Source of the DNA: Sphingomonas taxi
Lineage (GTDB): Bacteria > Pseudomonadota > Alphaproteobacteria > Sphingomonadales > Sphingomonadaceae
Direction: 5' to 3'
DNA: 64,000 nt
Assembly: GCF_000764535.1 (NCBI RefSeq)
Contig: NZ_CP009571.1
Coordinates: forward strand, 2,909,001-2,973,000
Positions 34,695 to 41,921 of this stretch are shown in pieces; the stretch's first letter is position 1, and each line of letters starts with the position of its first letter. The notes below the pieces were generated by a model. It did not search any database and was not told where the DNA came from. It worked only from the letters and a program-made list of their open reading frames with translations. Both the position numbers and the translations under genes were made by a program.

Positions 34695-35180
34695 TCAGCG
34701 TCCCAGTGCGTCGACATGAACGCGCGAAGCCTCGGGGATCAGCGCCTCGAGCACCGACCAATAGCCCGCCACCGCCTCCTGGCCGGCGTGCGAATAGGCC
34801 CGCGCCATCTTCTCGCGCTGTTCCTCGTACAGCGCCTGTTCGAGCGCCTCGCCGGCGTCGGTCAGCCGCAGCAGCCGATGGCGACGGTCGTGATCGCCAT
34901 GGCGCATCTGGACGAGGGTGCGATCGACCAGATCCTTCATCACCCGGCCGAGCGATTGCTTGGTGACCCCGAGCAGGGTGAGCAGTTCGCCGACGGTGAT
35001 ATCGGGCTTGCGGCCGATGAAATACATCGCGCGATGATGCGCCCGTCCCAGGCCGATCTCGGCGAGCTTGTCGTCTGCGCTGCGGACGAACCGCGATTGG
35101 GCGAAGATCATCAATTCCATGCCGCGACGGATCGCCGAATCATGCAGGAACAAGGCAGACGAGAGCTTGGGTGCGTCCAT
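34695..35180 (-). CDS. MarR-family transcriptional regulator
   Basis: Dimeric winged-helix repressor of 161 residues. The wHTH is clear: DKLAEIGLGRAHHRAMYFIG, ITVGELLTLLGVTKQSLGRVM (recognition helix) and the wing QMRHGDHDRRHRLLRLT. Flanking helices fit the MarR dimer. Ligand and targets are unknown. A near-perfect 7-bp inverted repeat lies seven bases upstream of its ATG and could be its own operator. The next gene upstream on the same strand is the PmtA-like methyltransferase, about 90 bp away. Confidence 0.9.
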   Translation of the reverse strand: MDAPKLSSALFLHDSAIRRGMELMIFAQSRFVRSADDKLAEIGLGRAHHRAMYFIGRKPDITVGELLTLLGVTKQSLGRVMKDLVDRTLVQMRHGDHDRRHRLLRLTDAGEALEQALYEEQREKMARAYSHAGQEAVAGYWSVLEALIPEASRVHVDALGR

Positions 35181-35187
35181 AACGGAC

Positions 35188-35202
35188 GGGCTAACTTAAC
35201 CC
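35188..35202. promoter_or_regulatory. Possible MarR self-operator
   Basis: GGGCTAACTTAACCC, arms of seven with one mismatch around a central C, lies between the MarR start codon (35180) and the methyltransferase stop (35270). MarR proteins commonly bind such palindromes in their own leader. The palindrome is seen; the binding is inferred. Confidence 0.35.
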
Positions 35203-35269
35203 TGGATAAAAGGGAAGCGGATTCACATCCGAAAACGTTGCTAAATTTCGCGATCGTCGCGTTTTGCGA

Positions 35270-35881
35270 TCAATCCTTCCATGCCCAATAGAGCTGGGCG
35301 GGCGGAACGTTCCACCATTCCATGTCGTGATCGATCCGCTCGAAATGCGGGGTGAGGAAATCCTTCACCTTCGGCGAGAATTGATAGACGAGGAAAGCGC
35401 CGCCGGGGCGGATCACGCGGTGCGTCGCCGCGCCGATCGCCGGGCCGACGCCGGCGGGCAGCGTCGAGAAGGGCAGGCCGGACAGCACGTAATCGGCATG
35501 GTCGTGCCCGTGGTCGCGGACGATCTGCTCGACGTCCGCCGCCGATCCCTCGACCGCGACGAAGCGCGAGTCGGTGATGGTATGATCGAGATAGCGGATG
35601 AAGTCGGCATTGGTGTCGATCGCGATCAGCGTCGCGTCCGGCGCCATCCGCTCGAGGATCGGGCGGCAGAAGGTGCCGACGCCGGGCCCATATTCGACGA
35701 ACAGCTTGCACGTGCTCCAGTCGACCGGGCCGAGCATCTTGCGGATCAATTTGTCCGACGACGGGATGATCGAACCGACCATCACCGGATGCTTGAGGAA
35801 CCCCTGAAAGAACATCGCGACCGGACTCGGCACGCCGGCAGGACGGGAATTGCGCCGAGCGGCGGTGGTCGGACTGGGCAT
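35270..35881 (-). CDS. PmtA-like phospholipid N-methyltransferase
   Basis: SAM-dependent methyltransferase of about 203 residues resembling alphaproteobacterial PmtA, which methylates phosphatidylethanolamine towards phosphatidylcholine. Seen: FFQGFLKHPVMVGSIIPSS at about 23-41, a conserved start for this family, motif I VEYGPGVGTFCRPIL, the acidic strand LIAIDTNADFIRYL, and YVLSGLPFSTLP in place of motif IV. The ATG at 35881 has AGGAA four bases before it; the frame is open upstream to 35968 without conserved residues. An alternative is a general rRNA-adenine-type methyltransferase, since PmtA shares that fold. Confidence 0.78.
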   Translation of the reverse strand: MPSPTTAARRNSRPAGVPSPVAMFFQGFLKHPVMVGSIIPSSDKLIRKMLGPVDWSTCKLFVEYGPGVGTFCRPILERMAPDATLIAIDTNADFIRYLDHTITDSRFVAVEGSAADVEQIVRDHGHDHADYVLSGLPFSTLPAGVGPAIGAATHRVIRPGGAFLVYQFSPKVKDFLTPHFERIDHDMEWWNVPPAQLYWAWKD

Positions 35882-36062
35882 CGTGTTCCTGTCGTTCTCG
35901 TGATCGGCCCGCGTCGACACGCGGGTGACACCCCGTGCCACGTTTTCCGAACGCGTTTCAAGACACACGGTTGCGTTTGGCCACGCGGTTCATCGCAGCG
36001 GTGCCCGCTTGCCCCGCCCGAACGGAGGCGTAGGAAGGGGGCGGCACGGGGGATGAGCGGCG

Positions 36063-36386
36063 ATGCAGCGGGAGGATGAAGGCGAGGTCGCGGTGATCTT
36101 CGTATCGCGGCGCAATGGCGAGGATGCGGCGGGCTACGACGCCGCCGCCGCGGCGATGGACGCGCTGGCGGCGGCGCAGCCCGGCTATCGCGGCGTCGAC
36201 AGCGTCCGCGACGGCGACGGGGTCGGCATCACGATCAGCTATTGGGCGGATACCGTGAGCGCGCAGGCGTGGCGCGACCATCCCGAGCATGTGACGATCC
36301 GCGAACGCGGTCGCGCATGCTGGTACGATTGGTATCGCGTCACGGTGGCGACGACGACGCGTGCTTATGCCTGGACGCGTCCGTGA
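36063..36386 (+). CDS. ABM-family monooxygenase-like protein
   Basis: A 107-residue protein of the antibiotic-biosynthesis-monooxygenase (ABM) ferredoxin-like fold. Seen: VAVIFVSRRNGEDAAGYDAA at the N-terminus, AAQPGYRGVDSVRDGDGVGI in the middle, and SYWADTVSAQAWRDHPEHVT, which is the usual strand-helix pattern, ending in aromatic residues (WYDWYRV). Many ABM proteins act on quinones or heme; some are only structural. It overlaps the start region of the MFS gene and is probably co-transcribed with it. Confidence 0.85.
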   Translation: MQREDEGEVAVIFVSRRNGEDAAGYDAAAAAMDALAAAQPGYRGVDSVRDGDGVGITISYWADTVSAQAWRDHPEHVTIRERGRACWYDWYRVTVATTTRAYAWTRP

Positions 36387-37689
36387 GCACACAGAGGTGA
36401 GGGCGGACCCGCGCACGATCGATCCGCATTTCGCATTGCTCTTCCTCGTCATGCTGACGATCGCGGCGGGCAATACCGCCTTGCAGTCGATCCTGCCGGC
36501 GCTCGGCCGCTCGCTCGGCGTCGCCGATCGCGCGGTGGCCGCGGCGTTCTCGGTATCGGCGTTGCTGTGGGTGATCGCTGCGCCGTTCTGGGCGAACCGG
36601 TCCGACCGGCATGGCCATCGCGCGCTGATCCTGCTCGGCGTCGGCGGTTTCGCGGTGTCGCTCGGCCTGTGCGGGTTGTTCCTGGCGGCGGGGATCAACG
36701 GCTGGATCGGCGGCACCGCGGCGTTCGGCTGCTTCATCGGCGGCCGGCTGATCTACGGCACGTTCGGCTCGGCCGCGCCGCCGGCGGTACAGGCGCTGGT
36801 CGCCGGCGAGACCAGCCGGCAGGATCGCACCCGCGCGCTGACGCTGCTGGCGAGCGCGTTCGGGCTCGGCACCATCCTCGGCCCGGCGATCGCGCCCTAT
36901 CTGTTGCTCGGCACGATCGGCGGGGTCGAGATCGGGCTCGCCGGCCCCGCCTTCGTCTTCGCGCTGTTCGGCGTCGGCGTGTGGATCGCGGTACGGGTGC
37001 TGCTCCCCGACGACCGGCGTGCGGGGCATCGCGAACATGGTGCGTCGTCCGCCTATCCCTCGATCGGCGGCGCACCGACCGGCGCGAGCGTCGCCGCCGC
37101 CACCGCACCGCACGCCGAGCGCGTCGGCTATCTCGACCGCCGCGTGCGCGGCTGGATGATCGCCGGACTGGTGATGGGGCATGCGCAGGCGATGACCAGC
37201 CAGGCGATCGGCTTCCTGGTGATCGACCGGCTGGCGATCCCGCCCGCCCAGGCGCTCGAGCCGACCGGAATCGTGCTGATGATGGGCGCAGGCGCGGCGC
37301 TGCTGGTGCAATGGGGCGTGATCCCGCTGCTCGGGCTCAGCCCGCGCCGGCTGGTGCTGACCGGCCTGATATTAGCGGCGGCGGGCGTCGCGCTGACCGG
37401 GGTGGCGACGTCGCTGTACGGCATCGCCACGGCCTATGCGCTCGCCAATCTCGGCTTCGGCTTCACCCGCCCCGGATTCACCGCCGGATCGAGCCTCGCG
37501 GTCGGCCCGGCGGCGCAGGGTTCGGTGGCGGGCAAGGTGACCAGCGTCAACGGCGCCAGTTTCGTGCTCGGTCCGTCGATCGGCGTCGGGCTGTACGAAA
37601 TCGCGCGACCGCTGCCGTATCTGACGGCGGCAGCCGCGCTCCTGCTGCTGTTCGGCTACGCTTGGGCGAGCCTGAGGGAGCGGGGCTAG
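36367..37689 (+). CDS. MFS transporter (probable drug/efflux type)
   Basis: Inner-membrane major-facilitator permease with about 12 helices. Between helices 2 and 3 the MFS motif A appears as APFWANRSDRHGHRALILLG, and motif C-like Gly/Pro runs appear in helix 5 (ASAFGLGTILGPAIAPYLLL), which points to proton-coupled export. A 30-residue hydrophilic loop rich in Ala/Ser/His lies in the middle (about 215-250). Start is uncertain: GTG 36361, ATG 36367 or GTG 36397 are in frame, the first two inside the ABM gene. Substrate is unknown; the ABM neighbour hints at aromatic or quinone-like compounds. Confidence 0.85.
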   Translation: MPGRVREHTEVRADPRTIDPHFALLFLVMLTIAAGNTALQSILPALGRSLGVADRAVAAAFSVSALLWVIAAPFWANRSDRHGHRALILLGVGGFAVSLGLCGLFLAAGINGWIGGTAAFGCFIGGRLIYGTFGSAAPPAVQALVAGETSRQDRTRALTLLASAFGLGTILGPAIAPYLLLGTIGGVEIGLAGPAFVFALFGVGVWIAVRVLLPDDRRAGHREHGASSAYPSIGGAPTGASVAAATAPHAERVGYLDRRVRGWMIAGLVMGHAQAMTSQAIGFLVIDRLAIPPAQALEPTGIVLMMGAGAALLVQWGVIPLLGLSPRRLVLTGLILAAAGVALTGVATSLYGIATAYALANLGFGFTRPGFTAGSSLAVGPAAQGSVAGKVTSVNGASFVLGPSIGVGLYEIARPLPYLTAAAALLLLFGYAWASLRERG

Positions 37690-37694
37690 CCGAT

Positions 37695-37781
37695 CCGTTC
37701 GGGCTGAGCCTGCCGAAGCCCATCTCTCCGCCGGCATGACGCTTGGGGAGAGCGGCGTTTCGACAGGCTCAGCGCGAACGG
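37695..37781. repeat. Mirror-image repeat (CTTCGACAGGCTCAGC type)
   Basis: CCGTTCGGGCTGAGCCTGCC (from 37695) and GTTTCGACAGGCTCAGCGCG (from 37757) are inverted copies between the convergent MFS and CDC48 genes. Third copy of the family in this window. Confidence 0.78.
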
Positions 37782-37788
37782 AAAGAGG

Positions 37789-40080
37789 TCAATAATCCGC
37801 CTTGCCGCCGCGGCTCTGCAACTGGCCGGGCGAGATGAAGCCCAATGGCTGGATCGCCGCCGCATCCTGTTTCAGGCGCGAGGCGATCTGCTCGTAATCC
37901 TTCTCCATCTCGGGGGTGACGCTCGCCCGCGATTCGGTCAGCGCCTCTTCGAAATCGGCCATCGTCACCTCGGTCGACTGCAGCGACCGGCGCAGCGCGA
38001 TCAGGCCGGCGCGGCGCACCACGTCCTCCAGGTCGGCACCGGTGAAGCGATCCGTCCGCTTCGCCACCCGATCGAGATCGACGTCGCCGGCGAGCGGCAT
38101 CTTCTGCGTCTGGATCGACAGGATGCGCCGTCGCCCCTCGGTATTGGGAACACCGACGTACACCAATTCGTCGAACCGCCCCGGCCGCAGCAGCGCCGGA
38201 TCGATCAGATTGGGCCGGTTGGTCGCGCCGATCACGACGACCGACTGCAGCTCCTCCAGCCCGTCCATCTCGGCGAGGATCGTGTTGACCACGCGCTCGG
38301 TGACCTGCGGCTCGCCCGCCCCCGAGCCCCGTGCCGGCACGAGGCTGTCGAGTTCGTCGATGAAGATCACGCACGGCGCGACCTGACGCGCGCGCTGGAA
38401 CAGCCGGCTGATCTGCTGCTCGCTCTCGCCATACCATTTCGACAGCAGATCGGAGGATTTGGTGGCGATGAAATTCGCCTCCGCCTCGCGCGCGACTGCC
38501 TTGGCGAGCAGGGTCTTGCCGGTGCCGGGAGGGCCGTAGAGCAGGAAGCCCTTCGCCGGCCGGATACCCAGTCGCCGGAACGCGTCCGGGTCCTTGAGCG
38601 GCAGTTCGACGCCTTCCTTGAGCCGCGTCTGCGCGGCATCGAGCCCGCCGACATCCTCCCAGCGCACGCGCGGCGCCTCGACCATCACCTCGCGCATCGC
38701 CGACGGCTGGACGCGCTTCAGCGCGCCGAGGAAATCCTCGCGCGTCACCGACAGCGTATCGAGCACCTCGGGTGGCACGGTGCGCTCCTCGAGGTTGAGC
38801 TTCGGCATGATCCGCCGCACCGCCTCGATCGCCGCCTCGCGGGTCAGCGCGGCGAGATCGGCACCGACGAAGCCGTAGGTGGTACGTGCCAACTCGGCGA
38901 GATCGACCTTGTCGCCCAACGGCATGCCGCGCGTATGGATACCGAGGATCTCGCGCCGTCCACGCTCGTCGGGCACGCCGACGACGATCTCGCGGTCGAA
39001 GCGGCCCGGCCGGCGCAGCGCCTCGTCGATCGCCTCGGGCCGGTTGGTCGCGGCGATGACGACGAGATTGGCACGCGATTCGAGCCCGTCCATCAGCGTC
39101 AGCAGCTGCGCGACGACGCGCTTCTCCGCCTCACCCTGCACGTTGCCGCGCTTGGGGGCGATCGAATCGATCTCGTCGATGAAGACGATCGACGGCGCCG
39201 ACTTGGCCGCCTCCTCGAAGATCTCGCGCAGCCGGCCTTCCGACTCGCCATAAGCGGAGCCCATGATCTCCGGCCCGTTAATCAGGAAGAAGCTCGCGTC
39301 CGATTCATTGGCGACCGCGCGCGCGAGCCGCGTCTTGCCCGTCCCCGGCGGGCCGTAGAGCAACAGCCCCTTGGGCGGCTCGACCCCTAGCCGCTCGAAC
39401 AGCTCGGGATAGCGCAGCGGCAACTCGACCATCTCGCGCAACTGGTCGATCGTCGTCGCCATGCCGCCGATATCGTCATAGGTGACGTCGGCACGACGCT
39501 GCGTCGGCTCCTCATATTCGGGGCGCAGCTCGATCTCGGTATTCTCGTCGATATGGACGACACCCTTGGGGCTCGCCGAGACGACCGCGAGGCGGATCTC
39601 CTGCAAGGCATAAGCGGGCGCGTTCATGAACTGCTGGATGCCCGGCGGCATGTTGCCGACGCGCTGGTGCCCCGCGGTCGCGACGACGTCGCCTTGGCAC
39701 AACGGCCGGCCGAAGAAGGTGCGCTTGAGCGCCTGCGGCTGGCCTTGCAGGCGCAGGTTCGCCTGCGCCGGTGCGAAGACGACGCGCGTCGCCGGCTTGG
39801 ATTCGACCTTGCGCACCTCGACGAAATCGCCCGCGCCGACGCCGGCATTGGCGCGCTGCAGACCGTCGATGCGCAGCACCTCGATGCCTTCGTCCTCGGT
39901 ATAGGGGCCGACCGCTCGCGCGGGGGTCGATTGCTTGCCGACGATCTCGATGACGTCGCCCTCGCCCACCCCCAGCGCCGCCATCAGGCTGCGCGGCAGA
40001 TGCGCCAGGCCGCGGCCGGAATCTTCCGGACGGCTGTTCGCCACCTGGATCTTGCGGGTGGTGGTATCGCTATCGGCCAT
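37789..40080 (-). CDS. CDC48/VCP-like double AAA+ ATPase
   Basis: Hexameric ATP-driven unfoldase of the CDC48/p97/VAT family. The 763-residue protein has the family's N-domain (residues 1-190, including KIQVANSRPEDSGRGLAHLP and the double-psi barrel), an AAA D1 with Walker A GPPGTGKT at 243-250 and Walker B IVFIDEID at 298-305, and a D2 with Walker A at 516-523 and Walker B VIFIDELD at 571-578; arginine-finger segments (RRPGRFD) are in both. The C-terminus ends in GGKADY, so there is no hydrophobic-Tyr-X proteasome docking tail. Clients in bacteria are unknown. The leader contains a palindrome (40092-40108) and a terminator-like hairpin (40157-40187). Confidence 0.95.
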   Translation of the reverse strand: MADSDTTTRKIQVANSRPEDSGRGLAHLPRSLMAALGVGEGDVIEIVGKQSTPARAVGPYTEDEGIEVLRIDGLQRANAGVGAGDFVEVRKVESKPATRVVFAPAQANLRLQGQPQALKRTFFGRPLCQGDVVATAGHQRVGNMPPGIQQFMNAPAYALQEIRLAVVSASPKGVVHIDENTEIELRPEYEEPTQRRADVTYDDIGGMATTIDQLREMVELPLRYPELFERLGVEPPKGLLLYGPPGTGKTRLARAVANESDASFFLINGPEIMGSAYGESEGRLREIFEEAAKSAPSIVFIDEIDSIAPKRGNVQGEAEKRVVAQLLTLMDGLESRANLVVIAATNRPEAIDEALRRPGRFDREIVVGVPDERGRREILGIHTRGMPLGDKVDLAELARTTYGFVGADLAALTREAAIEAVRRIMPKLNLEERTVPPEVLDTLSVTREDFLGALKRVQPSAMREVMVEAPRVRWEDVGGLDAAQTRLKEGVELPLKDPDAFRRLGIRPAKGFLLYGPPGTGKTLLAKAVAREAEANFIATKSSDLLSKWYGESEQQISRLFQRARQVAPCVIFIDELDSLVPARGSGAGEPQVTERVVNTILAEMDGLEELQSVVVIGATNRPNLIDPALLRPGRFDELVYVGVPNTEGRRRILSIQTQKMPLAGDVDLDRVAKRTDRFTGADLEDVVRRAGLIALRRSLQSTEVTMADFEEALTESRASVTPEMEKDYEQIASRLKQDAAAIQPLGFISPGQLQSRGGKADY

Positions 40081-40091
40081 GCACGTTGATC

Positions 40092-40108
40092 CTCGAAACC
40101 GTTTCGAG
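40092..40108. promoter_or_regulatory. Perfect palindrome before the CDC48 gene
   Basis: CTCGAAACCGTTTCGAG, two 8-base arms around one base, ends 11 bases before the CDC48 ATG and covers its GAGGA ribosome-binding stretch. The core GAAACCGTTTC resembles operators of LacI-family repressors. No LacI-type gene is in the window. Confidence 0.45.
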
Positions 40109-40156
40109 CGTGCGAGATAGGAAGACGGTTCCGCCTGCGCCACCGCGCGCCGACCC

Positions 40157-40187
40157 AAAAAAAGGGCCAGCCCCGAAGGGCCGGCCC
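40157..40187 (-). terminator. Terminator-like hairpin in the CDC48 leader
   Basis: On the minus strand GGGCCGGCCC, loop TTCG, GGGCTGGCCC is followed at once by TTTTTTT. This is a strong intrinsic terminator by form. It sits 77 bases upstream of the CDC48 start, and there is no minus-strand gene before it (the next gene, lysR, is on the plus strand). It therefore either ends a small RNA or attenuates the CDC48 transcript itself. Confidence 0.65.
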
Positions 40188-40335
40188 GTGAAAGTTTTAG
40201 GAGAGGATGCCTGAAAGGCCCGTCCCTTTTGTCGTCCGCAGCTTTATGTTGCAAGTGCGAAAAGATACGTTACGATTGCAGAAGTTGCATTCGTCGGCGT
40301 GATCGGTCAGGAACGGATGCAAGGAGAGGATCGTC

Positions 40336-41223
40336 ATGCGCAGACTGCCGCCGCTTGGCGCGATCGAGGCATTCGTCCAGGTCGCGCGACTGGGTTCGGT
40401 CAAGGCCGCCGCCACCGAACTGGCGCTGTCGGCACCGGCGCTCAGCCGCCGCGTCCAGTCGCTGGAACGCTTTATCGACAGGCCGTTGTTCGAGCGCCGG
40501 CATCAGGCGATGGTGCTCAACGCCGATGGCGAACGGCTGCTCGGCCAGATCGCGCCGGTGCTCGACAGCCTGTCCGATGCGGTCGAGGCGATGACCGGGA
40601 CGGTCGAGGTGTTGCGGCTGCGGCTCGGCATCCTGCCCTTGTTCGCGTCGCAACGGCTATTTCCGCGGCTGGGTGAATTGCGTGCGGCGCATCCGGAACT
40701 GCATCTCGACATCGATACCGCCGGCCATGGCGTCGCACGGCTCGGCGAGGGGCTCGACGCGGTGATCGCGCTGTCGCGCGAGATCGAGCCGACGCTCTAT
40801 GCCAAGCGGCTCGATCGCAATTCGGTCTATGTGATCGGTGCCAGGACGCTGCTCGACGGGCCGGATCCGGTGACGCGGCCCGAGCAGCTCTCCCGCCTCA
40901 CCGCGCTGATCCACCGCGAGATGCCCGACAATTTCACCGCCTGGCGCGACGCGGCGAAGGTCGATCCCGGCATCGAACCGCTGGCGATCGACTATTTCGA
41001 TTCGGGTGCGCTGATGCTCGAGGCGGCGGCCCAGGGGCTCGGCGTCGCCTTCATGCACGAGAGTCACTTCCAGGAGGCACGCGATCCGCGGCTGGTGCGG
41101 CTCTTCGATATCGTCGTGGAGAGCCCGTACAGTTACTGGTTCGTCTGCCGCCCGCGCGCGCTCCACCAGCGTCCGGTCCGCATGTTCCACGACTGGCTGA
41201 TCCAGACGCTGGGCGAGGTGTGA
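40336..41223 (+). CDS. LysR-family transcriptional regulator (GcvA-like)
   Basis: A 295-residue LysR-type regulator. The N-terminal wHTH reads LPPLGAIEAFVQVARLGSVK, then AAATELALSAPALSRRVQSL, and is followed by a linker helix and a periplasmic-binding-like effector domain (GILPLFASQRLFPRLGELRA; GLDAVIALSREIEPTLYAKR). AGGAGAGGA lies five bases before the ATG; the same word AGGAGAGGAT occurs at 40199. The regulated gene and ligand are unknown; targets are often divergent neighbours, which here would be the CDC48 gene. Confidence 0.9.
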   Translation: MRRLPPLGAIEAFVQVARLGSVKAAATELALSAPALSRRVQSLERFIDRPLFERRHQAMVLNADGERLLGQIAPVLDSLSDAVEAMTGTVEVLRLRLGILPLFASQRLFPRLGELRAAHPELHLDIDTAGHGVARLGEGLDAVIALSREIEPTLYAKRLDRNSVYVIGARTLLDGPDPVTRPEQLSRLTALIHREMPDNFTAWRDAAKVDPGIEPLAIDYFDSGALMLEAAAQGLGVAFMHESHFQEARDPRLVRLFDIVVESPYSYWFVCRPRALHQRPVRMFHDWLIQTLGEV

Positions 41224-41231
41224 ATCTCGTT

Positions 41232-41336
41232 CCTCCCCGGCATGGGGAGGTGGCAGCGCGTCAGCGCTGACGGAAGGGGGCTTCCACGAACGGCACGCCC
41301 GCGACGCGGTCCCCCTCCCCGTGCGGGGAGGGGGAG
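41232..41336. repeat. Mirror-image intergenic repeat, CCTCCCCGGCATGGGGAGG type
   Basis: Second copy of the family seen at 2849-2979: CCTCCCCGGCATGGGGAGG at the left, CGTCAGCGCTGACG in between, and CCCCCTCCCCGTGCGGGGAG at the right. It fills the gap between convergent lysR and the cyclophilin gene. Confidence 0.78.
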
Positions 41337-41341
41337 GCGGC

Positions 41342-41797
41342 TTATTCGGCGCGGGCCTTGACGATCTTGCCCGGCTCGCGCGGCGGCTCGCCCTTGGGGA
41401 GCGCGTCGATCAGCTCCATGCCGTCGGTGACCTCGCCCCAGACGGTATATTGGCTGTCGAGGAAGCGCGCATCGTCGAAGACGATGAAGAACTGGCTGTT
41501 CGCCGAATTGGGATCGCTGGTCCGCGCCATCGAGCAGACGCCGCGCACGTGCGGCTCCTTGCTGAATTCCTGCTTGAGGTTCGGCTTGTCCGATCCGCTG
41601 GTGCCGGTACCGGTGGGGTCGCCGCCCTGCGCCATGAAGCCGGGGATGACGCGGTGGAAGACGACGCCGTCGTAGAAGCCTTCATTGGCCAGCTCGGCGA
41701 TGCGCGCGACGTGATTGGGCGCGAGATCGGGGCGCAGCTTGATCGTGACGTCGCCGTCCGCGAGCGTCAGCGTCAGGGTATTGTACGTATCGGCCAT
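41342..41797 (-). CDS. Peptidyl-prolyl cis-trans isomerase, cyclophilin type
   Basis: Cytoplasmic cyclophilin that speeds proline isomerisation in folding proteins. The ATG at 41797 gives 151 residues with no signal peptide. The core is visible: FYDGVVFHRVIPGFMAQGGD (contains the catalytic Arg), SMARTSDPNSANSQFFIV, and a strand YTVWGEVTDGMELIDAL. The frame continues upstream to 42145, antisense to mgtE, without conserved residues. It is divergent from mgtE. Confidence 0.95.
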   Translation of the reverse strand: MADTYNTLTLTLADGDVTIKLRPDLAPNHVARIAELANEGFYDGVVFHRVIPGFMAQGGDPTGTGTSGSDKPNLKQEFSKEPHVRGVCSMARTSDPNSANSQFFIVFDDARFLDSQYTVWGEVTDGMELIDALPKGEPPREPGKIVKARAE

Positions 41798-41921
41798 GGT
41801 TCGTCCTCTTATGGTTGACGTGCAGGTAGTATCGCTGACGCCGAAGGGCAAATCCGCGAGGGTGGCCAATCGTGCCGCAGCGCGGTAGAGCGCGAGCGGA
41901 CAACGCCGGGAGGAGGCAGCG

